This document shows positions 45,011 to 61,029 of a stretch of 64,000 nt of DNA, one piece after another. The position numbers were made by a program, and so were the translations under genes. The DNA is from Dasypus novemcinctus (taxonomy: Eukaryota > Chordata > Mammalia > Cingulata > Dasypodidae): positions 26,857,513-26,921,512 of the forward strand of contig NC_080677.1 in NCBI RefSeq assembly GCF_030445035.2, in the 5' to 3' direction. The notes beneath the pieces were generated by a model, which was not told where the DNA came from, made no database searches, and saw nothing but the letters and a program-made list of their open reading frames with translations. Every line of letters begins with the position of its first letter. The stretch's first letter is position 1.

Positions 45011-45756
45011 TATCACTGAAATTACCTGCTTTCTAAAAGTTTGTATAATCCTGCCTGGTAACCCTGGGGTGTGATGCATTCATGGGGTGCAGCTTTTTGA
45101 CCACTTAACTCTTTTTCTTCTCCAGAAATTGGTCCACTTAAGAGTTTCCTAGGAAGTTACCTATCTCATCCAGAGTTTTAAGTTTATTTGTTTAGGGTTG
45201 AGTAGCCTCTTATGCCTCCTTAAATTGTATTTAACGTTTAAGCAGGACGGGCTGGATCTCCCCTACCAATAGAGGGCTGTACACATTCCTCTTAGCCATC
45301 CCTCATTTCCTATTTCTAGATTATTCTGTGTTGTTGTCCCCCAGCAGGCTTATTAGAAACTGCCCTGATTCCATCATTCCCCAAAGTACCACTGACCAGG
45401 GTTGTTGGTGTAGCAGTTTGCTGAAGTTTGAGGGCTAGCCTAGGAAGATAATGTTGAGCTCAGCACAGCAAACAACTTTAAATTTCATATTAAACGCCTC
45501 TGCTCTTTTCTTCTCTTAGTTTCCTGGCCTGCCTCCTGCTGCTTTGCTCTTTTCTCTTTCCTGCCTAGTATCATCTCCCCCATACCTGGAATTCTTCTTA
45601 CTTTATTGTGGAGCCTTTTAGTCTTACTCCTTCTCCTCCAGGCCATATCTTGGAGCTTATCTTTTCACAGTGAAACTTTGCAGTGATGGTGCCCTGGGAT
45701 GATGCAAATTCAGAGAAACCCAGCTGGCAATTTTTCTCCTCCCTCTACCCATTTGG
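45011..45756. other. Non-coding DNA
   Basis: No supported feature; the first ~150 bases could still be old L1. Confidence 0.25.
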
Positions 45757-45864
45757 TTTTGTTGTTGTTGTTGTTGTTGTTTTAGGTGCTGGGGCCGGAG
45801 ATTGAACCCAGGACCTTTTAAGTGGAAAGCCAGTGCTCAACCACTGAGCCACATTGGCTCCCCG
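45757..45864 (-). mobile_element. Short DAS-type SINE with (GTT)n tail
   Basis: TGTTG repeats at 45757-45781, then GGAGATTGAACCCAGGACCT and AACCACTGAGCCACATTGGC. Confidence 0.87.
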
Positions 45865-45879
45865 GAGTTGGTTTTTTCT

Positions 45880-46012
45880 TGTTGTTTGCTTTTGTGTTAG
45901 TTTTTGTTGTGTTTTTTTTGTTGTTGTTGTTGGGAGGAACCAGGATCGAATCTGGGACCTTCCAAGTGGGAAGCAGGCACTCAACAGCTTGAGCCACATC
46001 TGGTTCCCCAGT
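45880..46012 (-). mobile_element. Short DAS-type SINE with (GTT)n tail
   Basis: Its T/G tail, then CAGGATCGAATCTGGGACCT and CAGCTTGAGCCACATCTGG. Directly behind the previous copy, same direction. Confidence 0.87.
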
Positions 46013-46819
46013 TAGTTTCTACTTCCAGTCACCTATGGGAGTGGGGGAGGATGGTGGGTGAGGAAGTGATTTCCTTGGGATCATTTGGAACTTTCTCAGT
46101 TTAATGTAAAGCGTGTGACTCTCATCAAGTTATAGTCTTTGTCTTCAGAGAGGTGACTGCTTGCCTTCCTCGGCTATTCCATTCCTCTCCGACCCACCCA
46201 AGTTTCACTCATCCTGTATTTTAATGGGAGGATGTGACTCTCTGCCTCCCTGTCCCAGCCAAGAAAAGCCAAACAGTTCCAAGGAACACCCCCACATCCC
46301 ACACACATGCCCATTTTTCAGTGACTGGAAACCGTTCTAAAAAATATTGCTTTTCATTACCTTTGCAACAATGCAGCACTAGCATTTTACACAATTGGAT
46401 TTTTGGATTTCAGTCTTTGCATTATGGAAGGGTTTTATTATAAACATCAATATGTTTTGCTGAACAAAAGCATCTTTACCTCCTAAGTGGAGCTTGCAAC
46501 CAGCTTTGAATAGCATTTTTTTCCTCCCTCATACACTAGAAATAGAAGTAATTGATGGGAAAAATCAGTGTTCTTATTGTCCTCTCTACCTGAGTGTATT
46601 GTATTTGAGGATTTTACTTAATGTCCTGCACCAACCTAGGAGCCCCTGTGATGGATTGTTCCTCCCCTCCCCTCCCTTTCTTTTTCCCCAGTGCCTGATA
46701 CTGGGTGGGGCTCATTGTAGGAGCTTAAGGAGGGTGGTGGAGGAATCTGTAGAAGCGGCCAGAGAATAAAGCCGTGCATTGCTGGGATTGGAGCCTGAAG
46801 GTGCAGTGGATGAAACCAG
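46013..46819. other. Single-copy-looking DNA
   Basis: No supported exon; the open frames at 46234 and 46494 lack recognisable domains. Confidence 0.3.
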
Positions 46820-47005
46820 GAAGCTAGTCCTAGCTTTGCCTCTAGTTTACTTTTTGACCTCTGTGGGGTAAGGCGCTTAGCTTCTGTGGGTATTTGTTCC
46901 TTTTATATAAGATGGAGATAATAATGAGTATAATTTCTGCCTCGTGGGACTGTTGGGTTCACCAAAGAATATGATGGATGAGAAAAGGCACTTTGCAAAG
47001 TACAC
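46820..47005 (+). mobile_element. MIR SINE
   Basis: CTAGCTTTGCCTCTAGTTTA, TAAGATGGAGATAATAATGA and AGGCACTTTGCAAAGTACAC follow MIR order. Confidence 0.7.
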
Positions 47006-47189
47006 TGAACTACACGAGTGCCATGACATTGATATTATGCATGAAGCAAGGACACATATCTAATGGGATACAAAGCTCTACTAATAGGCTCCTGACTTCC
47101 ATCTAATCTTTACAATGAATAGATGTTCTCAAAAACTCTTCTTACAAAATACCTGGAATAATGAGGAATAGAGTATGGATTAGAGTGGA

Positions 47190-47606
47190 CTTACTGATAT
47201 TCTATTAATGAACTATTATGATTAGTAATAGAAGAAAATGTGGCATTGGTGTGGAGAAAGTGGCCATGGTGGCTGCTGGGGGTAGAGAGTGGGAGGAAGA
47301 GATGTGATGTGGGGGCATTTTCAGGACTTGGAGTTGTCCTGGGTGGTGCTGCAGGGACAGTTACGGGACATTGTATGTCCTCCCATGGCCCACTGGGTGG
47401 ACTGTTGGGAGAGTGTGGGCTATGGTGTGGACCATTGACCATGAGGTGCAGCGGTGCTCAGAGATGTATTCACCAAGTGCAATGAATGTCTCATGATGAT
47501 GGAGGAGGCTGTTTTTATGGGGGGAGGAGTGGGGTGAGGGGGGGTGGGGGGTATATGGGGACCTCATATTTTTTTAATGTAACATTAAAAAAATAAAGAC
47601 AAAAAA
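47190..47606 (+). mobile_element. 5'-truncated L1-type 3'UTR element, relative of the 920-bp insertion
   Basis: Matches the sense strand of 32914-33833 from GTGGCATTGG onward, with a G-rich tract (47519-47558), GGGGACCTCATATTTTTTTA, AATGTAACATTAAAAAAATA, then a short A-rich tail. A 16-bp direct repeat, TGCATGAAGCAAGGAC, lies at 47038-47053 and 47729-47744, but the right copy is 122 bases past the tail. The left limit is approximate. Confidence 0.65.
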
Positions 47607-47744
47607 ATGCATTGCTGAGTTTGCAGGCAATTAAGGGAAACTCTTGGGGGCAAAGAAGTGGGGTGGGGCTGCAGATCTCAGTAACCAGGTTTAAGCCCTG
47701 AATTAACTGGGGAACTGCAACTGAACCCTGCATGAAGCAAGGAC

Positions 47745-48270
47745 CCTTGTGAAAGAATGTGCCAAAACAATTTTTGGCCTATTAGTAATAGGAAAAAAAA
47801 CAGTGTTATCTATTTTATCCTGGATTTGGGTGGACAAAAAAAAAAAAGCAGTCTCTTGTAAGCCGTTGCATGGGTTTCAGGTTTGAGTCACACTAACTCT
47901 GTGGTCTGGGATGCCACATGATGTGATGTAAACTCTCCTTGGGGTGGGAGTGCCCTGGACCCCGGGCAGAGGGAATGTAAACACTCGTTGGAGAGATGTT
48001 TTGTCAGCCCAGGCTCCACAGGCTTCCACAAATAAAGTCTTGCTGAAATAAACCCTCTGTCTAAAATTACAAATCTACCAGGAAACAGCTGAAGTATTTT
48101 AAGTGAGAAAAGCAAGATGTATACATTCTAAGATGCATATATGTATTTGTACACACATATACTTATGTCTGTATACAAACATACATATTTATATATGTAA
48201 ACACATATCTATGTTTATGCCTAGTACATATATACATATGTGTAGGTACATACGTAGTATGTATAATATA
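47745..48270. other. Single-copy-looking DNA
   Basis: No supported exon. 48110-48270 is rich in TATATG-type low-complexity sequence. Confidence 0.3.
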
Positions 48271-49149
48271 ATTCCATTTTTATTAAATATTTTTATTGAA
48301 GTATGTCATTCATACATGAACACACATAAACTATAAGTGTGTAATAAAAGTTGTGAACTTACAAAATAAACATGCATTACATCATACAGGACTCCCATAC
48401 ATCAGCCCACACCACTAACACCTTGCATTGTTGTGAAACATTTGTTATAAACTATGCAAGAGCATTGTCAAAATAGTATTAATAATCTTATATTTGGTGT
48501 ATTTTCCCCCAACACACCCTATTATTTTTTAGAAGATATTTTTATTGCAGAGGTTGTGAACTTACAAAACAATCATGCACATGTGTAGAATTCTCATACA
48601 GTATCCCTTCCCCAACACACCACACTATGGTGGAATATTTGTTACTCAGTGTAATATCATCAGACTATTACTACCAACCATGATCCATAGCATACATTTG
48701 GAACACTTTTTCCATAACCCCCCCATTATCAACAGAGTATATCTTTGGCATCAATACAAGAATATTACAGTATTGCTGTTAACAACAGTCCATAGGTCAC
48801 ACCAATTGTATTTTTCCCTCGCTTCTCCACATTCCCACCACCCAGCAATGGTGATGTACATCTGCTGTAGCTCACAGAAAGAAACTTTTGCCTCCATCAA
48901 CCACAATTCTCATCCACCTTTGGGTTCACTGCGTTGTTCAGTCCTTAGATTATTCTCTTGCTTTTTTTCAATTGACATTTACATCCCTAGACTACCCTTT
49001 TCAGCCACAATCCCATTTATAAACCAGCTGCTACTCACTATAATTGTTACCATCAACTCTCTCCATTTTCATACTTTTATAGTCAAGTTAATTTAAACTT
49101 CTACATACACTAAGCATCAGTATCTCTTCTCCACCCTTCTCTTATCTCC

Positions 49150-53337
<4,188 letters not shown>

Positions 53338-53758
53338 CAGAAATGATGGCTACTGACCTCTTTCCAACTTAGACAGGTTCAAACTTCAGCTGTTCTTAGG
53401 ATTATACTTTAGTCAGCCAAATTTACTCATCAGTAGCTGAAGTTGGTACCCAACCATCTCTTTCTCCCCTGCTTTTGGGAATGGAGCTTCCATTTCCAGC
53501 CACAGAATAGCTCCCGGGGCAGCTTATGTTGTAGGCACCAGCCTCCAAGGCATAGAGTCCTCTACTCATGAATCTTCTCTGCTGATGGGCAGTCTCTTCC
53601 TTCCCTACTTTCAGGGATATTTCAGTATGCTCTTCCAGTCTCCTGAGCCCACACAGGTGCTTTAGATAGCTCTGAGTGATTACTAACTGCTCTGTAGCAT
53701 TAGTTGACTCTTGGAGCACCTTTCTCTGCTGCCGTCTTGCCCCTATGATTCCATTTTT

Positions 53759-54117
53759 TTAAAAACCCTCTTGCTCTCACATACATACACTCCTCTTTTT
53801 ATATGTTTTCATATGATTAGATGAGCATAAAAGTACACAGTACGTATCATTGATAGAGGGAGATATCCAGGAAGACAGCAAGGGGGCAAGCAGAAATGAA
53901 AAAGAGGCCAGTTCAGTGTTTTGACCTGAAGGTCTGTCTTGTTGCCTCCATGCCTCAGCCAGAAAAACCAAAGAGCAACAAGTACATGCCTATACCCCAC
54001 ATGCATAAGAGCACATGGGCACAAAGAATATGGAGAGCCGTCAGTGTCCGTGAACACAGAATGACAGCTATTGAAAAAGAAATTGAACACTAGTGTAGAA
54101 GCCAGTATCAATAACCC
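53759..54117. other. Non-coding DNA
   Basis: A 65-codon plus-strand frame (53896) and a 100-codon minus-strand frame (54111) overlap here without recognisable domains. Confidence 0.25.
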
Positions 54118-54290
54118 CTAGGTATTTATTGCTTGCTCTGTAGCAGGCACTTTATACTTTCCATGTATGAACTCATGCAGTATTCATAACAACCCCAAGA
54201 GGCACCACCGTCATAATTCTCACTTTGCCCAGGAGAAAAGAGAAGCAGAGAGAGGATAAAGAACTTGCCAAAGTCCATGTCCATGGAATC
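54118..54290 (-). mobile_element. MIR SINE (antisense)
   Basis: GTAGCAGGCACTTTATACTT, CTCATGCAGTATTCATAACA and GAGAGGATAAAGAACTTGCC follow reversed MIR order. Confidence 0.7.
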
Positions 54291-54334
54291 CAGGTCTCTT
54301 GGATTGTGATCTTTCTTCCACATACTGGAATTTT

Positions 54335-56080
54335 TTAAAAAAACTTTTAACTTATAGTATAGTTACAAAAATAAGCTAAACCCCATATGAGAACTCCAAT
54401 ATACCCCTAACTACCTATTCCAAGATCCACTAATTTTTAACATTTTGCCATGTTGCTGTATCATTCTATCTATCCAACTTTCTATCAATTCTTCTATCTA
54501 TCCATCTGTCTGTCTGTTAATCAAGCCATTTTCTAAACAATTCATTGTAGGTTGTATACATCATGCTCCTTGAACACTTAATACTGCCATGCACATTTTC
54601 TAAGAACAAGGATATATTCACTTATATAACTGCCTTAAATGCAGTTACAGGTTCAAGAAATTATATCAAGAAACATTGATATGAAGCTTATAGTCTATAC
54701 TACAATTTTTTTCATATGTCCCAATAATGTGCCTTTGAGTCTTTTCTCCTCTCTTGCTAGAGCCTATCCAGGATCATGTATTGCATTTAAGTGTCATTGT
54801 CTCTTTAGTTGCCCTTTTTTCTTTCCTTCTTTTTTTTTCAATTGTGGGAACATGGTGCAACAAATGACCATTGGTCAGCATCAGGGGGCTCGGTCACGTT
54901 CTGGATTCTGTTTGGGTTGGGCCTATTGGAAACACGTGCAGAAGACTGGAGGGTGGAAGGAGAGTGATATCATGTGATGTATTCTCCCAGCTCAGGCCTG
55001 TGGGGTCACTGTGGGCTGGTTATTTCTCAGCTAATGGTAATAATTCCTCTCAGATGATCCTGGAAATCATTCCATATATATCAACTCATAGAGTTCCTCT
55101 TCGCTTTTTTCTTAAAAACTACAACAACGAAACACAGTGTAGAGTCTTCCATTGTGTGGATGTTTCACACTTTATTCAGCCAGTCTTCTCTCTGTAGGCA
55201 TTTAGATTGCTTCCAATACTTTTAAATGGCAAATAAAGTTTTAATGAATAACCTTATGCATATGTATTTTCATATTGTTGGAGGTATATCTTCAGGGCAA
55301 AGTGTCCAGAAATGAGATTGGTGGGCCAAAAGTCAAATGCATATGTACCTCTGTTAGATATTTTCAAATTCCCCTCCATAAGAATTGTACCAGTTGGCAT
55401 TTCCACAGCAATGATTAAGAATTTGCCCAAATCTTGCCAATAGAATAGGCCATCAAACTTTTAACTTTTTGCTTATCTGATATGTGAGAAATGGTATCTC
55501 AGTGTAGTTTTAGTTTGCATCTTTAGAAATTACGAATCAAGTGTAATATCCTTTTTTATGTTAAGAACTATTTTTATATCTTTTTTGGGAGTTACCTGTT
55601 TATGTTTTTTTACTTATTTTTCTATTGTGTTTCTGGTATTTTCTCTCTCAACTTTTAAGAGTTAATTATATATTAGAAATCCTATCATTTATCTGTGATA
55701 AATATTTCAAATGTTTTCTCTCAGGCTGTCCTTTGTATTTTGGCTTTGATTATGGTGTGTTTTTTTTTTGGCTATGTAAAAATATATTTTTATATAGTTA
55801 AGTTTATCCATCTTTTCCTTAATTTCATCTAGATTTTGGATCATCCTTAGGAAGCTTTTCCTTACACTGAGGTTATAGAGGAATTTACCCTTGTTTTTAC
55901 CATGTACTTGTTTGGTTTCATTTTTCCTTTAGATCTCTGATCATTTTGGAGATTTTCTTTCCCTCTTGTATGATATGAGCTATGGGTCTAATCTCATCTT
56001 TTTCCAGTTGTCTATCCATTTGTCCCCAAACTATTTGTTAAATGGTTTGCACTATCCAGTTATGTGCCAAGTGATTTGAG
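54335..56080 (-). mobile_element. Old LINE-1 (3'UTR and ORF2 C-terminal end)
   Basis: The antisense old-L1 phrases CATTTTGCCATGTTGCTGTA, CATTTAAGTGTCATTGTCTC and, later, GGTGGGCCAAAAGTCAAATG, CCAGTTGGCATTTCCACAGC, TGATATGTGAGAAATGGTAT appear in order. Much more diverged than the three long L1s. Confidence 0.65.
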
Positions 56081-56164
56081 ATGCTGCCTTTATCAGATAC
56101 TAAATTTCCAGATATACTTGGAACTATTTCTGGACTTGTATTTTATTACATTTGCGTTGTGTTT

Positions 56165-56590
56165 ATTCATGTGTCGTTAGCATTTTGTTTTGTTCTTTTC
56201 CAAATATTGATGTATTTTCTTATATATTATCAAAACCCATATTTTAAATATTGCCTCTGAACTCATTAGAAAAGTCCTTAAGTATAGGGAAGCTGTCAAG
56301 TTTGTGGTAAAGGATGTAAGTTTTCCCCAAATTCTAATTTTTGTTGAAAGCTCAAATTTTATCATTAGCAACAAATACTGTCAGTTGTTTTCCTTGATTT
56401 GACAGTCTTCATTCATTTACAAGAAAAAAGTCTGCCAAATACCCAAGTGAGAATAACCATAGCTGATCTGTCAGATCAGTCAAGTAAAATGATTTTCTAT
56501 GAAAATGTGGTTAGTTATGTCCACAACTCATACCATCACACAAGTGCTTTTTCCTGAGATAACCATCATACTTTGAGGTGCAGCCGAAGT
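56165..56590 (-). pseudogene. hAT-transposase-like relic
   Basis: A minus-strand frame (56374-56177) reads LTASLYLRTFLMSSEAIFKI and IIYKKIHQYLEKNKTKC. It resembles, from memory, a conserved stretch of hAT-transposase-derived (ZBED-type) proteins with many retrocopies in mammals. Upstream nucleotides (about 56400-56590) look like part of the same source but hold stops. No catalytic residues can be judged. The identity is tentative. Confidence 0.35.
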
Positions 56591-57573
56591 GCATACTTCC
56601 TATTTTGTCACACATAAGATTAAAAAAGATGTGTACTCATAGACTGAGATTTAATACAGTTTATAATTTTTATTCTTCACTAAAGTCATTTTTAAATGGT
56701 TACATAACTTTATTGTAACTTAATATAAACATTACATAAAATATAAAACTTAAGTAAATCTGATGAATTTTGTTTCTTTATTTGGTCTTTAAGAATCTCA
56801 AAAGCCATGAAGTTTACTATCTTCTACTGTCTTATTAGAAAGCTAAAAAAACTTTGAATGAAAATCCACTTCTTGGAAAAGAACCAGGGTTTATGCAGAG
56901 GCATTTTGTATTGGTCAGAATGAAAGGATCATATTGATCTGAAATGACAAACAGATTAGGCAAAGGATACGCTCTCAAGGCATAGTCATATGCCTAATAC
57001 ACTGTGCAGACATAAAGGAGTTGAGGAGTCAGGCATCCTTGGGATAAGACAGTCTTTATAAAATGATTAGGAATACCCCAATTGCTACTAGGATAAAGAA
57101 CAGTTTCTGCACATTTTATTCAATTCAGTTAAGTTTTTGCAAAAAACAATTTCTTGTGCACAATACTGAATTCTGCAAGGATTAGTAGTAAAAATTGAAA
57201 ATGGTACTTTTTGTCTGAATTCATGAGTGATATTTTCAACAAGGGGAGGACTTGGCAGGATGGAACCAAACCCAGGGTCTTCTAATCCAGGGATAAACAC
57301 AAAATGGCTACTTTGGTAATATTTGGGTATTCACATATTATATCTGCCAGAGTTTTTAGGGAAGCTTTCAAACACTGGGCTTGATTTTTTCCTTCTGTTG
57401 CCGATGAAAAATTATCACAGGATAAAGCAGGTGCGAGGTGCTGGTGAATAACCAGAAAACATTGTATGAAGTTTTTCCAATACTTCTACTTCAACCAAAC
57501 ATCAGATATAAACACAAATATTGCATCTTTGTTTTCATCTTCTAGTTGTTTCAGTTTCGCAGCAGTCTTCACA

Positions 57574-57591
57574 GATATATATATATATATT
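57574..57591. repeat. (TA)n microsatellite in the POLE2 pseudogene
   Basis: An AT run between the parts encoding the GGPSN-like and TSVKTSAKLK-like segments. Confidence 0.8.
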
Positions 57592-57631
57592 TAAAAATAT
57601 GTTTGGATGGTCTTCTCAGATAGATATATAT

Positions 57632-58052
57632 ATTTTTAAGATTTATTTATTTATTTCTCTCCCCTTCCCCCCCCAACCCCCCAACCTGGTTGTCTGTTCT
57701 CTGTGTCTATTTGCTGTGTCTTCTTTGTCCGCTTCTGTTGTTGTCAGCGGCACGGGAATCTGTGTTTCTTTTTGTTGCTTCATCTTGCTGTGTCAGCTCT
57801 CCGTGTGGGCGGTGCCATTTTTAGGCAGGCTGCACTTTCCTTCACGCTGGGCGGCTCTCCTTACAGGGCGCATTCCTTGTGCGTGGGGCTCCCCTACGCA
57901 GGGGACACTCCTGTATGGCACAGCACTCCTTGCGCGCATCAGCACTGCGCATGGGCCAGCTCCACACGGGTCAAGGAGGCCTGGGGTTTGAACCGCGGAC
58001 CTCCCATGTGGTAGACCCACGCCCTAACCACTGGGCGGAGTCCGCTTCCCAC
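57632..58052 (-). mobile_element. DAS-III-like SINE inside the POLE2 pseudogene
   Basis: TTTTTAAGATTTATTTATTT tail at left and GGGCGGAGTCCGCTTCCC head at right. It splits the pseudogene after the segment encoding [10 protein letters not shown]. No clean TSD was found. Confidence 0.9.
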
Positions 58053-58341
58053 CTTCCAAACATTAACATTTCCATAGTGTGCCCTAGTAGTAGGAGAGGG
58101 TTCAGTGGATGGAAATCTGATGTGAAACACTTGATCTTCAAACCAACCTTTAAGATCCAATAGGGTCTTCCAGGAAAAAACTTCTCTCTTTTAACTGAGT
58201 ATCATTCAATAGTCAATTCATTGATAGATTGAAGAGCATCTGTGAGCTGCTTAATGGCTTCACCCTGGCACAACAAGCCATGCAGCTTGAAGGTGGAGAG
58301 TGCCTGGCTCTGCACCCACTCTGCACCTGCTCCGGCACCAT

Positions 58342-59837
58342 GTTTGTGTTTTAATGAAACTTCTTTTTTTTTTTTAACTGTGAGTACATGGTAGTGAAGA
58401 ATACAGTGACTACTAGTACAATTTGATGCTACTGCCTTGATTTGTTCTATGGCTCCATAGTTTTAACCACTATTGCTTTTGCACCAACTACGCAAACATC
58501 AGAACGTTGAAAAAGGCAAATGACATCTTAGTAGTATCATGAAAATGATTTTGATCTTACGGGCTTCCTGAAAGTAAGTTAGGGAATTCCAGGGGTCAGT
58601 GGAGTATGCTTTGAGAACTGCGGCTCTAAATAGCTTTAAATCCTGTGCTGGATGTCTTCTTTTTGCCTGTCTGCATCCAACCTACATCTTCTCCACTTGC
58701 TTAGTACCCCAAGAAGCTGTCCCATTTGGACTCTAGCAATGAATCCTGCCTTCTGGCTTCTTGTTTGGTTTGGTAAATGGAGAGCTCTGGTAAGAGACTG
58801 AAGGAAGGAAAAGTGAAAAATTTACTCCTTGTTCCCTCCATGCAGGATTACAGTGGGGCTTGCTGTGTCCCTCCACCAATAGTCACAGCTCCTGCCAGGC
58901 TTCTCCACAGGGCTCAGTTTGGATTCTAGTAATTGCTCCCTCACCTGCCCCTTCAGGCCCAGGTGTGGGCAATGCATTATCTTTTGTGATTATCCTATAT
59001 TCTGCACACACCGTTGTAAAGTGTATCTTAATCAAACTCTTCTCAGATTACCAATAGGAGGACACCATCTGTTTTATTCTAGAACCCTGACTTATACGAT
59101 GTAGAACATTAGGGGAGTGGTTAAACAAACTGTGGTAGAGTCACAAGGTAGAATGAATGAAACCATTTAAATGAGTTTAAATGGAATTTTTATATGGAAC
59201 AATGACTCCTTTGAATATGTCCTCTTTGTGAAAGACTTGCTCCCCAGAGCTGCTGCTTTGAGGGTACAAACCTAGGAGCTGAGGACAGATGAGGAAGCCT
59301 CTGGAGAGGATATTGCTCATTCCCAAGTTCAGAGACCCAGGCTCTCTGCATTTCTACTTCAGTTACAGTGTTGAATGGAGGCTGCTGCTGGGATGTAAGG
59401 AGAGTAGCAGACCCTACCTTGGCAGGTCTTTAGACCCCCAATCCCTGCCTCCTTCACCTTCCCCCCACACCTGAGCCGGCAGAGGAGGAGCTGCGTTTGA
59501 CCAAAGGAGCTGTCTGCTGCCATCGGCTGTGGGCTAAATACAGAGCAGGCAGAGCCCACAAGGGAACCAGTCCAAAGATCCTGGGGAAGGGAACCCACAG
59601 ATTCTGTCGGATGCTGCAGCTGGGTCCCCCAAACCCTGGTTAGGATTTTGTGTACAGCCCTTGAGTATGACAAAGACCCTGGAGATAGAAAATGTTTCAG
59701 AATATTCCTTGGAAGAGGTGCCTCAGTGTAACTAGCCTGTATTTGCTGATCACCAGGCCCCAGGTACGGCCCAGAGCTGGGTGGTAAGGGTGGGGTTGAA
59801 ACACCTGTGTGGGGCGGTGCACAGTGAGAAGTGCGGT
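58342..59837. other. Single-copy-looking DNA
   Basis: A 14-base T run at 58364-58377. Open frames up to 104 codons at 59289-59673 are on both strands and lack known domains. CpG content is moderate at 59450-59640. Confidence 0.3.
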
Positions 59838-59996
59838 CATGCTCAGGGTGCCGCCTGGTTTGGCAGCATCAGCAACATCTGGGAACCTGCTAAAAATGCT
59901 AATCCTTGGTGAATCAGAAATTCTGGCAGAGGAGACCAGCAATTTGTGGACTCTAAGGCCAGGCTGGTGCAAGCCTAGGTTTGAGAACAGTGTTGT
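59838..59996 (+). mobile_element. MER5-like DNA transposon
   Basis: GGGAACCTGCTAAAAATGCT, GAATCAGAAATTCTGGCAGA and TAGGTTTGAGAACAGTG follow the MER5 order. Confidence 0.65.
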
Positions 59997-60205
59997 AGTG
60001 GATCAAGGCAAGGGATTGGGAGTCAGAATCCTGGCTCTGCCCTTTGCCAGCTGCATGACCATGGGCAAGTTATTGAACCTCTTTGGGCCTCATTTTCCTT
60101 ATCTGTAAAGTGGGAATAATAATGGCACCATGAGGTTGTTGTGCAAAGGAAAGGGGCATGTGCCCCAGCACAGTGCCTGGCAGGTATTATTCAGTAAAGG
60201 ACAAG
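59997..60205 (+). mobile_element. MIR SINE, well preserved
   Basis: GGAGTCAGAATCCTGGCTCT, CTGCATGACCATGGGCAAGT, TTTTCCTTATCTGTAAAGTG and CCCCAGCACAGTGCCTGGCA are close to the MIR consensus as I recall it. Nearly full length. Confidence 0.85.
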
Positions 60206-60659
60206 CATTATGAAGTGGTAAAGACAAATTCAGATTTGGGGGCTTCTTCATAGCAAATGGTGGTCAAGTAGAAATGGAGCAAGAAATCGAAAACAGTCCT
60301 TTAGGTCATGGTCTGGGGTCCGTTTTCCTGCCCTTTGTGGCTCCACTGTGGGCTTGGCCAGGGCTGCAAAACAGTAAAGGCGAGATGGGCTCAACTCTGC
60401 TCAGAGAACCAGCTCCAAGAGCCCAGCAGTGATGTCTGCCCACACCTCCACCGTCAGGGCTGGAGCCGGATGGCAAGAAAAAAGGAGGAAAGGCGGACAC
60501 CTAAGGGAAAGCTTTCCTTTCCTTCTATGAACTCAGGCAAGGTCAAGCCATTTGGGATCCCCACAGTTTTATTTGCTTCTAATTACTTTGTCTTTTCACT
60601 CTCCCACCTCCCCGCTTCTCAATGAGGGGAGTGCAGTCTTACCTAATAGATGCCAGCTC
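60206..60659. other. Single-copy-looking DNA
   Basis: The 105-codon frame at 60308 has no domain I recognise and no good splice context was identified. Confidence 0.3.
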
Positions 60660-60845
60660 GTGCTAGTGTGCTGCCAACATGATCTCCTTTAACTCTGACA
60701 GAGCCCTGGAGGAAGGTGCAATTATTTCCATGCTAAGGCTTGGGAAACTGTTACACAGAGGAGAATTAACAGCTAAGGGTTATGTAGCCTGGTCCAGGGA
60801 TGTAAAATATATGGTAGAGCCAGGACCTGAATGAAGTCTGTCTGA
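60660..60845 (-). mobile_element. MIR SINE (antisense)
   Basis: CTTGGGAAACTGTTACACAG, GGGTTATGTAGCCTGGTCCA and GTAGAGCCAGGACCTGAATG follow reversed MIR order. Confidence 0.65.
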
Positions 60846-61029
60846 TCTAGTGGCTCATGAATTTTTTTCTGTTACCATGGTACCGTCATTCTTTTTCTAT
60901 CTCACGTTCTGAACTTTTGAGAAGAAAATTTTTTGGGTTGTTCTCAGATTTTCTAGGTTGTTCCCAATGTTTAAAACATTTTTGTCCTTTGGTCAGCATA
61001 ACTATACTCATATTTGTTATATACACATG

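Larger units (their letters stand above)
56695..58341 (-). pseudogene. POLE2P: POLE2 processed pseudogene (DNA polymerase epsilon subunit 2)
   Basis: POLE2 is the B (accessory) subunit of replicative DNA polymerase epsilon. Reading the minus strand from the ATG at 58341, I find in order: a start region with ALSTFKLHG-like residues, [20 protein letters not shown], (SINE), [93 protein letters not shown] and KTVEDSKLHGF with the stop at 56798. An AATAAAG-type signal in 3'UTR follows. There are no introns, so it is a retrocopy. About 150 codons near the N-terminus and about 25 before GWFEDQ are missing. Frameshifts, stops, a TA tract (57574-57591) and a SINE (57632-58052) disable it. Confidence 0.92.

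Noticed and set aside
53809-54111. A 100-codon minus-strand frame between the third L1 and a MIR
   Set aside because: No recognisable domain, and a 65-codon frame overlaps it on the other strand; neither is supported.
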